From NCBI GenBank assembly GCA_016198545.1, contig JACQIJ010000164.1:1-12277 (forward strand): a stretch of DNA of 12,277 nt, read 5' to 3'. Of this stretch, positions 5,511-12,277 are shown piece by piece. The stretch's first letter is position 1; every line of letters starts with the position of its first letter. The notes beneath the pieces were generated by a model. That model searched no databases and was not told the DNA's origin. It saw only the letters and a list, made by a program, of their open reading frames with translations. Both the position numbers and the translations under genes were made by a program. The stretch comes from Pseudomonadota bacterium. GTDB taxonomy: Bacteria; Pseudomonadota; Alphaproteobacteria; Micavibrionales; Micavibrionaceae.

Positions 5511-6728
5511 TCAGGCCGCGGCGCGCGGATGCAGAGCCACGCAGGCTTTCTGAATCCGGCGGCATGCTTCCTTCAGCAAATCATCCGATGTTGCGTATGA
5601 AATCCTGAAATAGGGAGACGCACCGAATGCACCGCCATGCACGCAAGCCACCCCTTCCGTCTCCAGCAGATAGGCCACAAAATCCTCGTCGTTGCGGATA
5701 ACCTTGCCGTTCGCCGTCTCCCTGCCGATGACGCCCTTGCAGGACGGATAGACATAGAACGCGCCTTCCGGCTTCGCGCACGTAATGCCCGCCGCCTGAT
5801 TCAGCATGTCCACCGCCATGTCACGGCGTCGTTTGAAAACGGCGCGGCGTTCCTCCAGAAACGACTGATCGCCGTTCAGCGCTTCAACGGAGGCGGCCTG
5901 TGAAATCGAAACGGGGTTCGATGTGCTCTGGCTCTGTACCTTCCCCATCGCCTTGATGAGTTCCGCCGGGCCGCCCGCATAACCGATCCGCCATCCCGTC
6001 ATGGCGTAGGCCTTGGATACGCCGTTGACGGTCAGAGTGCGATCCTTCAGCCGCGGCTCGACCTGCGCGGGCGTGACGAATTCAAAGCCGTCATAGGTCA
6101 GGTGCTCATATATATCGTCGCTCATAACCCAGACATGCGGATATTTCATAAAAACGTCCGTCAGCGCCTTCAGTTCCTTTCGCGTATAGGCTGCGCCCGT
6201 CGGATTGGACGGAGAATTGATGATGGCCCACTTCGTTTTTGGCGTGATGGCCTTTTCGAGATCTTCCGCCTGAACCTTGAAACCATTTTCCTCATGCCCC
6301 GGCACGATGACGGGCTTCCCCTCCGCCAGCATAACCATATCGGGATAGGAAACCCAGTACGGCGCGGGAATGACAACTTCATCGCCTGCATTCAGAGTCG
6401 CCATGAACGCGTTGTAAAGAATCTGTTTCGCTCCGGCGCTGACGATGATCTCATCGCGTTTGTAATCGAGGCCGTTCTCGCGGCTGAATTTTTTTATGAT
6501 AGCGTCCTTCAGCTCCGGCGTTCCCTCGACAGGCGTGTACTTCGTCTTGCCGGCATCGATGGCTTTCTTCGCCGCTGCCTTCACAAAATCCGGCGTATCG
6601 AAATCCGGCTCACCCAGGCCCAACGCGATGATATCGCGCCCCTGCGCCTTCAATTCCTTCGCCCGCGCATCGACGGCCAGCGTCGGCGACGGCTTAATCT
6701 GTTTCAGACGGTCTGCGATGATGGACAT
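5511..6728 (-). CDS. aspC: Aspartate aminotransferase, class I (PLP-dependent)
   Basis: A 405-residue fold-type I aminotransferase that interconverts aspartate + 2-oxoglutarate and oxaloacetate + glutamate. The alphaproteobacterial 1-gamma subgroup (also named aatA) often also uses prephenate, making arogenate. Visible landmarks: LGLGEPDFDTP near the N-terminus, the K-Y-T-P-V-E-G-T-P-E-L segment, SPSNPTGA, the PLP-binding lysine Lys239 in SKAYAMTGWRIGY, and the carboxylate-binding Arg375 in YFRISYATS. The length is typical. The start is supported by AAGGAG (6737-6742) 8 nt upstream of the ATG. A -35/-10 pair lies in the 89-nt gap to the upstream kinase gene. The 3' end nearly touches the convergent patatin gene, with no terminator visible between them. 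Preference for aspartate over related substrates is from the family, not proven here. Confidence 0.93.
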   Translation of the reverse strand: MSIIADRLKQIKPSPTLAVDARAKELKAQGRDIIALGLGEPDFDTPDFVKAAAKKAIDAGKTKYTPVEGTPELKDAIIKKFSRENGLDYKRDEIIVSAGAKQILYNAFMATLNAGDEVVIPAPYWVSYPDMVMLAEGKPVIVPGHEENGFKVQAEDLEKAITPKTKWAIINSPSNPTGAAYTRKELKALTDVFMKYPHVWVMSDDIYEHLTYDGFEFVTPAQVEPRLKDRTLTVNGVSKAYAMTGWRIGYAGGPAELIKAMGKVQSQSTSNPVSISQAASVEALNGDQSFLEERRAVFKRRRDMAVDMLNQAAGITCAKPEGAFYVYPSCKGVIGRETANGKVIRNDEDFVAYLLETEGVACVHGGAFGASPYFRISYATSDDLLKEACRRIQKACVALHPRAAA

Positions 6729-6777
6729 GAGGGACTCTCCTTTTACTCTATCTGATTTCCGGCAAGGAACAGCCCGC

Positions 6778-6806
6778 AGGATAAAAATAATTTTCAGTCA
6801 TGGCAA
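6778..6806 (-). promoter_or_regulatory. Candidate sigma-70 promoter of aspC
   Basis: Reading the - strand, TTGCCA (6806-6801) is a 4-of-6 match to the -35 box and TATCCT (6783-6778) a 4-of-6 match to the -10 box, with an ideal 17-nt A+T-rich spacer. A start near 6771 would give a leader of roughly 40 nt carrying the AAGGAG ribosome site. It sits wholly between the stop of the kinase gene and aspC. Confidence 0.5.
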
Positions 6807-6817
6807 GCCCTCGCGCG

Positions 6818-7894
6818 CTAAAACGCATCCTCCCGGATCAAGCCCGCCATATCGGCTGCGCGAAAGACGGGCGGACGGCTGAAATCCACGCCGTTTTTAT
6901 CAAACCACGCGCGCAGCGTCGCCAGCAGAGAATGTTTCAGGCCCTCCTCCAGATAACCCGCGACGCGCGGAATGTGCTTCAGGTACTGCGGCTTGCCGTC
7001 CTTCACCGCCAGCCTTATGAACTGCCCGATGACGCGGCAATGGAACTGCGCCGCCAGAATGCGATACCATGCCTGGAATATTTCCCTTTCATCCGCCTTC
7101 ATACCCGCACAATAGCGCGCCAGCATTTCATCGCGCACACCCCACGGCACACCGGCCCGCGCATCTTCCAGCAGATTGGCGAGATCATAGGGCAGCGGCC
7201 CGCGCATGGCGCCCTGAAAATCCAGGATTCCGCACCGGCGCAGCCCGGATTTCCCCGGCATCCACATGAGGTTTTCGGCATGATAATCGATGTGCAGAAA
7301 ACCCTGCGGGCACGACGGCATGTTTTTTTCAATATCATCCCAGACCGCCAGATACTCCCCGGCGATCCCATCGGCATTTCTTTCCTTTCGCGCGGCAGGC
7401 ATATACCAGTCCACGACGCGCCGCCGCCCCCTGTGCACATGGCTGGCATAGTAATCCGGCAGCCCAACCGCACCGGCATCGGCGTTTCCGCGCATATGAA
7501 TCAACGCATCCGCGGCCAGCCCGTAAAGATTTCCCGCATCCTCGCCGCCCGCCATCGCCGACCGGAAGGAAATATCCCCGAAATCCTCCAGCAAAAGATA
7601 GCCCTCCGCTTCATCCGCCGCATAAATTTCGGGCGTATGCAGACCAATGGACCGGAGATAAGCGCCGATACGGATGAAATCGTGCAGGCTGTGCCCCGGC
7701 GTCGCCATGCCGGATCCGTCCGGAACCGCCTCCATCAAAATTACGCTTTTTTCATCGCCGCGGCGCAGCCGCATATAGCGGCGAAATGACCCGTCAGCGC
7801 CTACCGGATGCATCCCTGCCCCCGCCCAGCCGTGCGGGGACAGGAAAGATTCTCTTCTATCCTTACGGGATTCAAAAAAGGACGAAGGGCGCAT
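6818..7894 (-). CDS. AmgK-like aminoglycoside phosphotransferase-family sugar kinase
   Basis: A 358-residue APH/choline-kinase-fold protein of the COG3178 type. Its characterised member AmgK phosphorylates the anomeric position of N-acetylmuramate/N-acetylglucosamine in cell-wall sugar recycling. Visible motifs: GADGSFRRYMRL near the N-terminus (nucleotide loop), LLEDFGD in the hinge region, the Brenner motif HIDYHAEN with His201, Asp203 and Asn208, and the metal-binding ILDFQ with Asp225, followed by GPLPYDLANLLEDAR. I chose the ATG at 7894: it overlaps the upstream stop as TGATG, with AAGGA just before it; a TTG at 7897 would add one residue. Its usual partners tsaE and the nucleotidyltransferase murU are not adjacent here, so the sugar substrate is an inference. 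It is the last gene of the mfd string. Confidence 0.86.
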   Translation of the reverse strand: MRPSSFFESRKDRRESFLSPHGWAGAGMHPVGADGSFRRYMRLRRGDEKSVILMEAVPDGSGMATPGHSLHDFIRIGAYLRSIGLHTPEIYAADEAEGYLLLEDFGDISFRSAMAGGEDAGNLYGLAADALIHMRGNADAGAVGLPDYYASHVHRGRRRVVDWYMPAARKERNADGIAGEYLAVWDDIEKNMPSCPQGFLHIDYHAENLMWMPGKSGLRRCGILDFQGAMRGPLPYDLANLLEDARAGVPWGVRDEMLARYCAGMKADEREIFQAWYRILAAQFHCRVIGQFIRLAVKDGKPQYLKHIPRVAGYLEEGLKHSLLATLRAWFDKNGVDFSRPPVFRAADMAGLIREDAF

Positions 7895-8295
7895 CAATCC
7901 TTTTTCTTCTTCGACGACATCGCTTTCAGCGCATCGATATGGCTTTGCGAAACCTGCTTCGGACGGGGCACTGGGGCACCGCCCTCGCGTCCGAAACGCG
8001 AGGTGTTATCGCTTTGCAGCGCCTTCATGATCTCCGCGCCGAATGTTTCAGGTTCCATATCCAGGGATCTGGGGGTTTCATGAACTTCCTGTTCTTCATC
8101 TTCCATGCTCTGATGATAAATGACTCGGTTGACGGCGTGCGCCACGATGCCGGTCAGATGCGGCCGCGCCAGCGCATGCAGCAGCTTGGTATCTTCATAA
8201 GTCCACGCGATGATCTGCTGCCGGGCCTTGGTCGGGTTGCCCTTGGACAGTTTCAGCGCTTCCTTGATACGATTTTCGGCATATTCGCGGCTCAT
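7894..8295 (-). CDS. Small protein of unknown function between mfd and the kinase gene
   Basis: A 133-residue soluble protein. The first 60 residues look like a compact helical domain (MSREYAENRIKEALKLSKG, then KARQQIIAWTYED, then LLHALARPHLTGIVAHAV). The rest is acidic then polar and probably disordered, ending SSKKKKD. I believe related short proteins occur in other Rhodospirillales-like genomes, but I cannot name a family or function. The start at 8295 is set by AAGGGAGT (8302-8309) 6-7 nt upstream. The frame stays open upstream into the mfd 3' end, but that part reads as shadow sequence. The gene begins 41 nt after the mfd stop, and its TGA overlaps the next gene's ATG by one base, a coupling arrangement. 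Confidence 0.8.
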   Translation of the reverse strand: MSREYAENRIKEALKLSKGNPTKARQQIIAWTYEDTKLLHALARPHLTGIVAHAVNRVIYHQSMEDEEQEVHETPRSLDMEPETFGAEIMKALQSDNTSRFGREGGAPVPRPKQVSQSHIDALKAMSSKKKKD

Positions 8296-8336
8296 GGAAA
8301 GACTCCCTTCCCGTTCAGTTTGCCATAGTTTTCCGC

Positions 8337-11300
8337 CTAAACCAAGCGCGCCAATTCGCCTGTGAGACTGCGAATTCCCCTTACCCTTTGCGCGGCTTCG
8401 TCCCATTGCCTGATGGATACAAGTTTCTGATCGGGGCGCAGCTTCATCGCGCCGCCCCTGTCCTGTATCCATTTCATAAGGGCAGGAACATTCGGCGGGC
8501 TGTCCTTGCGGAAGCCGATGACGGCGCCCTTCGGCCCTGCCTCCACCCTGTCCACGCCCGCCGTTCTGCACAGCTGCTTGATTTCAACAATCTGTAAAAG
8601 ATTTTCAACTTCCTCCGGAACCGGCCCGAAGCGGTCTATCAACTCGGCGGCGAAGGATTCGATGTCGTTTTTATCCTGCAAATCCGTCAGGCGGCGGTAC
8701 AGGCTCATCCGCACGTTCAGGTCTTCCACATAGTGATCGGGAATAAGAACGGACATGCCTATATTTATCTGCGGCGACCATTTGTCCGCCGCCGTCTCCC
8801 CGCCCGCCCAGTTCAGCCCTTCGCGCGTAGCGGCGACGGCTTCCTCCAGCATCTGCTGGTACAGCTCCACGCCGACTTCCCTGATATGGCCCGACTGTTC
8901 CTCGCCCAGCAGGTTGCCCGCGCCGCGGATATCCATGTCGTGGCTCGCCAGCTGAAACCCCGCGCCGAGCGTATCGAGCGTTTCCATGACTTCCAGCCGC
9001 TTCTGCGCCTGCGGCGTCAGCATTTTCTCTGGACTGTAGGTCAGATAAGCATAGGCGCGCAGTTTCGATCGCCCGATCCGCCCGCGTATCTGATAAAGCT
9101 GCGCCAGACCGAACAGATCGGATCGATGGATGATCATCGTGTTCGCCGTGGGGATATCAAGCCCGTTTTCTATGATGTTGGTCGCCAGCAGCACATCATA
9201 CTGCCCGTCGTAAAACGCGCTCATCCGGTCTTCAAGGTCGTTCGCGTTCATCTGCCCGTGCGCGGAAATGACTCTCACTTCCGGCACGAGATCTTTCAGC
9301 TGTTTTTCCACTTCCTCGATATCCTTGATACGGGGGCAGACGTAGAACGTCTGCCCTCCGCGGTGGCGTTCGCGCAGGATAGCCTCGCGGATAACCAGAG
9401 GATCGTAGGGGAGTATGAAAGTGCGTATGGCAAGACGGTCAACGGGCGGCGTGGCGATAATGCTCATATCCCTCACGCCGGTCAGCGCCATCTGCAGTGT
9501 GCGCGGTATCGGGGTCGCAGTCAGCGTCAGAACATGAACGCTTGATTTCAGCTCTTTCAGCCGCTCCTTCTGCTTTACGCCGAAGCGCTGCTCCTCATCG
9601 ATAACCAGAAGACCCAGATGAGAAAATTTCATTTTCTCGCTGAACAAAGCATGCGTGCCAATCACAATATTGACCGTTCCGTCCGCAAGGCCGCGGCGGG
9701 CATCATCCGCTTCCTTCGCGCTTACCATCCGCGAAATCTGCGCCACGCGCAGACCCGTTCCCCTGAAGCGCTCCGTGAAATTCCTGTAGTGCTGACGCGC
9801 CAGAAGCGTCGTCGGCACGGCCACCGCCACTTGCGCCCCGTTCAGGGCCGCTATATAGGCAGCACGCAGCGCCACTTCCGTCTTCCCAAAGCCGACATCG
9901 CCGCAAACGAGCCTGTCCATCGGCTGCGACTTCGCAAGATCGGCGATCGTGTCATCTATGGATCGCTGCTGGTCTTCTGTTTCCTGATAGGGAAAACGCG
10001 CGGTGAAATCAGTATAACCCGCTGCATCCGACGGCATGCTTTCGGCCTTCTGTAACTGCCGCGCCGCCGCGATTTTCAGCAGGCCGTCCGCCATGACGAG
10101 AAGATCCTTCTTCACGCGAGCCTTACGCGCCTGCCATCCCGCGCCGCCCAGCTTATCAAGCTGCGCATTGCCCTCATCGCTGCCGAAACGGGTCAGAACC
10201 TCGATATTTTCGACCGGAACATACAGCTTGTCGCCGCCCTCGTACTCTATCTTGAGACAGTCGTGAAGCGTCTTTCCGACCTGCATGGTTTCAAGTTCCA
10301 CGAACCGACCGACGCCGTGATCGACATGCACGACCAGATCGCCGGGCGAGAGAGAGGAAACTTCCGTCAGGAAATTATCGGCCCTGCGTTTTTTGCCCGT
10401 GCGCCGGGCAAGGCGGTCACCCAGAATGTCCTGCTCCGTTAGAACGACAAGATCGGGCGCAGCGAAACCATGTTCCAGCCCCAGCACCGCCATGCCGGTT
10501 TCGTAATGCTCAAGATTTTTCAGGTCTTCATATTCATCAACATCCCGAAAATTGGCGAATCCTGCAGCCATCATCATGCTGCGCAGCCGCTCGCGCGAAC
10601 CCTGCGAATAAGCGGCAATAAGAATTTTAGGCTTGCTCTGCCTCACCGCATCTATATGCGAGCGCAAAACGCCAAACACATCCCCGCTCTGCGCGCGTAT
10701 ATCAGAAAAATCGCGGCCTTTGCGCGCGCCGCCTTCCCTGCCGAACGGAGATAGCTCTTCCGCGTTTTCCGTCAATGCCAGCCATTTATCTTCATTGATA
10801 TACAGCCTTTCCCACGGCAGCGGATGATAGACCGCGCCTGACAGCGAAACATCGCCGCCGTCCTTCTTTTTCTTGCCTGCAGCTTTCTCCAGCGTGCGGC
10901 GCGCCTGGTGAAAATCTTTTATCTGGGCCAGCCGTTCGCTCCACGCCTGCCGCGCCTGCGCATCCAGCGTCACAGCCGCGCCGGAAACGTAGTCGAACAG
11001 CGTGTCCATATGATCGAAAAACAACGGCAGCCAGTGATCCATGCCGTTATAACGGCGCGCCGCCGAAACCGCCTCGTACAACGGATCTTCACTCATCGCC
11101 ACACCGAACAAATCACGGTAACCGGCGCGAAACCGCGCGATGGACTCTTCATCAAGGAAAAATTCAGTTGCCGGGAACAGATGGAAAGCCGACAGTTTCG
11201 TGTCCGTGCGCTGGCTGACGGGATCGAAGGCGCGGATGCTTTCAATCTCCGCGCCGAAAAGATCGATCCGCAAAGGATCCGCATATCCCGGCGGGAACAA

Positions 11301-11831
11301 ATCGACGATGCCGCCGCGGATGGCATATTCGCCGGGTTCACGCACCGTGTCGGTGCGCAGATAGCCGTTTACATTTAAAAATGACTGAAGCTTTTCAATG
11401 TCCAGCGATCCGCCCGACTTCGCCGCAAACACGGCGTTTTCCAGCACGGCAGACGGCATCACGCGTTGTGACGCGGCATTAACGGTCGTCAAGACGATGC
11501 GCGGTTTTTTAAAACCGTCTTTCCTCCAAGACAGCAGGGCGGACAGCGCCGCCACCCGCCGCGCGACAATCCCCCCGTTCGGAGACACGCGGTCATAGGG
11601 CAGACAATCCCATGCGGGAAAAGTTACATAGTTCACATCCGGGGTGAAAAAGGTCAAAAGTTCCGAAAGCGTTGAAGTACGCGCATCATCCAGCGCGATA
11701 TGAACCAGCGCCCGTCCTTCACGCGCCAGTTCCCGCGCCTTTTCCGCCAGAACGCGAGCATCCTGCCCCTCCGGCGCACCGGGGAGAAGACGGTATTGCG
11801 GTTCTGCCGTTTGATGTTCAGCGGCTTCCAT
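8337..11831 (-). CDS. mfd: Transcription-repair coupling factor
   Basis: A 1164-residue Mfd. It recognises RNA polymerase stalled at a lesion, pushes it off the DNA with its ATP-driven translocase, and recruits UvrA for excision repair. Domains in order: UvrB-like N-terminal module with FPAWDCLPYDRVSP and IRGGIVDLFPPG; the RNA-polymerase-interacting (CarD-like) domain at about 488-560, beginning LSPGDLVVHVDHGVGRFVE; the translocase with Walker A GDVGFGKT (644-651), DEEQ (745-748), the TATPIPRTL motif, and IENGLDIP with QIRGRIGRS near 919; then the regulatory C-terminal domain from about 1010. Length and order are complete. The ATG at 11831 has no visible Shine-Dalgarno, and no other start codon precedes it in frame within the gap. 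An unknown gene ends 44 nt upstream. Confidence 0.97.
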   Translation of the reverse strand: MEAAEHQTAEPQYRLLPGAPEGQDARVLAEKARELAREGRALVHIALDDARTSTLSELLTFFTPDVNYVTFPAWDCLPYDRVSPNGGIVARRVAALSALLSWRKDGFKKPRIVLTTVNAASQRVMPSAVLENAVFAAKSGGSLDIEKLQSFLNVNGYLRTDTVREPGEYAIRGGIVDLFPPGYADPLRIDLFGAEIESIRAFDPVSQRTDTKLSAFHLFPATEFFLDEESIARFRAGYRDLFGVAMSEDPLYEAVSAARRYNGMDHWLPLFFDHMDTLFDYVSGAAVTLDAQARQAWSERLAQIKDFHQARRTLEKAAGKKKKDGGDVSLSGAVYHPLPWERLYINEDKWLALTENAEELSPFGREGGARKGRDFSDIRAQSGDVFGVLRSHIDAVRQSKPKILIAAYSQGSRERLRSMMMAAGFANFRDVDEYEDLKNLEHYETGMAVLGLEHGFAAPDLVVLTEQDILGDRLARRTGKKRRADNFLTEVSSLSPGDLVVHVDHGVGRFVELETMQVGKTLHDCLKIEYEGGDKLYVPVENIEVLTRFGSDEGNAQLDKLGGAGWQARKARVKKDLLVMADGLLKIAAARQLQKAESMPSDAAGYTDFTARFPYQETEDQQRSIDDTIADLAKSQPMDRLVCGDVGFGKTEVALRAAYIAALNGAQVAVAVPTTLLARQHYRNFTERFRGTGLRVAQISRMVSAKEADDARRGLADGTVNIVIGTHALFSEKMKFSHLGLLVIDEEQRFGVKQKERLKELKSSVHVLTLTATPIPRTLQMALTGVRDMSIIATPPVDRLAIRTFILPYDPLVIREAILRERHRGGQTFYVCPRIKDIEEVEKQLKDLVPEVRVISAHGQMNANDLEDRMSAFYDGQYDVLLATNIIENGLDIPTANTMIIHRSDLFGLAQLYQIRGRIGRSKLRAYAYLTYSPEKMLTPQAQKRLEVMETLDTLGAGFQLASHDMDIRGAGNLLGEEQSGHIREVGVELYQQMLEEAVAATREGLNWAGGETAADKWSPQINIGMSVLIPDHYVEDLNVRMSLYRRLTDLQDKNDIESFAAELIDRFGPVPEEVENLLQIVEIKQLCRTAGVDRVEAGPKGAVIGFRKDSPPNVPALMKWIQDRGGAMKLRPDQKLVSIRQWDEAAQRVRGIRSLTGELARLV

Positions 11832-11875
11832 GAGCGCAGTTTTAGCGGTGCAAGGCCTGAAACGCCAAGTATTAT

Positions 11876-12235
11876 TTATGCTTGGGGCGTGGGAATGCCA
11901 TTATTGTCGCCATAAAGCGACCGCTTCGGCTGCGTATAGCCATTAGGATTATTCATTATATTGATCGCCCGTTGTGCCCGTTTGGCCACATGATCCAGTG
12001 CCATGCCGGAGCCATTTTTGAACATACCACTATTGTTCATGGCCGATACGCTAACAAGCCCGAGGATCTCTGCATCGACTATAAGAGAGAAGGCATCTCT
12101 TCGCGAATATTGGGAATCCGTCTTTCCGGCTTCGGCGCACATCTCTTTGCTCAGGCGGGCAAACTCGCTTAAAGAAGGATAGGATTGCGTAACCGACGCG
12201 GGCCTTTCAAAAAATTTTTCTCTAATATTAAACAT
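11876..12235 (-). CDS. Small protein of unknown function upstream of mfd
   Basis: A 119-residue, apparently cytosolic protein that I do not recognise. It starts MFNIREKFFERP, has a probably helical middle (LSEFARLSKEMCAEAGK, then RRDAFSLIVDAEILGLVSV), and a polar, Asn/Gly/Pro-rich tail with GDNNGIPTPQA at the end. No signal peptide or membrane helix is evident. The start at 12235 is chosen because GGAGG (12241-12245) lies 5 nt upstream; an in-frame ATG at 12265 would add ten residues but has no such site. It ends 44 nt before mfd with no obvious terminator, so it might share a transcript with mfd. Confidence 0.7.
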   Translation of the reverse strand: MFNIREKFFERPASVTQSYPSLSEFARLSKEMCAEAGKTDSQYSRRDAFSLIVDAEILGLVSVSAMNNSGMFKNGSGMALDHVAKRAQRAINIMNNPNGYTQPKRSLYGDNNGIPTPQA

Positions 12236-12240
12236 AGCCA

Positions 12241-12245
12241 CCTCC
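12241..12245 (-). promoter_or_regulatory. Shine-Dalgarno of the unknown gene upstream of mfd
   Basis: On the - strand GGAGG is followed by TGGCT and the ATG at 12235. It is the strongest ribosome binding site in the window and decides for the shorter start over the ATG at 12265. Confidence 0.8.
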
Positions 12246-12277
12246 AGAGATAGTTTATTTACCATAGATATAAATAA

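Noticed and set aside
6102..6755. 217-codon open frame on the + strand
   Set aside because: Antisense shadow of aspC, Arg-rich, without its own ribosome site.
6800..7789. 329-codon open frame on the + strand
   Set aside because: It lies wholly antisense to the AmgK-like gene, whose catalytic motifs are clear; its translation is Arg/Pro/His-rich with no domain, typical of an antisense shadow.
8296..8571. Extension of the small gene upstream to 8571
   Set aside because: It would overlap the 3' end of mfd in another frame and reads as low-complexity Gly/Arg/Gln sequence; the AAGGGAGT site supports the start at 8295.
8733..9545. 270-codon open frame on the + strand
   Set aside because: Antisense to the translocase region of mfd and rich in Arg/His; no recognisable motif.

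Overview
The window looks like chromosomal DNA of an alphaproteobacterium of the Rhodospirillales/Micavibrionales type. The evidence is an ELM1-family gene, trxB and a LysR regulator of the LsrB/VtlR type in one tight gene string, plus alphaproteobacterial-looking aspartate aminotransferase, Mfd and AmgK-like kinase genes. No phage, IS, tRNA, rRNA or CRISPR sequence is seen.

Layout. Bases 1-2174 (+ strand) hold the end of an ELM1-family gene, then trxB and a LysR regulator separated by only 6 and 9 nt, so they are probably one operon. Bases 2175-2480 form an A+T-rich intergenic region. It contains a 29-bp dyad with a T-N11-A core (a LysR-type operator signature), a plausible -35/-10 pair, three consecutive small hairpins and a strong Rho-independent terminator. 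I read this as an undescribed small RNA of about 100 nt carrying CUCCC-type anti-Shine-Dalgarno motifs, possibly controlled by the LysR protein next to it. Bases 2481-5507 (+) hold two tandem, divergent patatin-like phospholipase genes. The first has intact catalytic motifs. The second keeps the Ser and Asp but has altered neighbours, a large helical insertion and a C-terminal extension.

From 5511 to the right edge everything is on the - strand. In transcription order from the right these are a small unknown gene, mfd, a small conserved-looking unknown gene, an AmgK-like sugar kinase/phosphotransferase, and an aspartate aminotransferase with its own probable promoter. The aminotransferase converges on the second patatin gene with only 3 nt between the two stop codons.

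How the parts may work together. TrxB and the LsrB-type regulator suggest a redox/stress unit. In related alphaproteobacteria LsrB/VtlR proteins control stress responses and, in Brucella, a CUCCC-type sRNA (AbcR2). The regulator, operator dyad and candidate sRNA here would fit such a circuit, and the first patatin gene starts only about 45 nt past the sRNA terminator. The - strand genes are housekeeping: transcription-coupled repair, a possible cell-wall sugar salvage kinase, and amino-acid metabolism.
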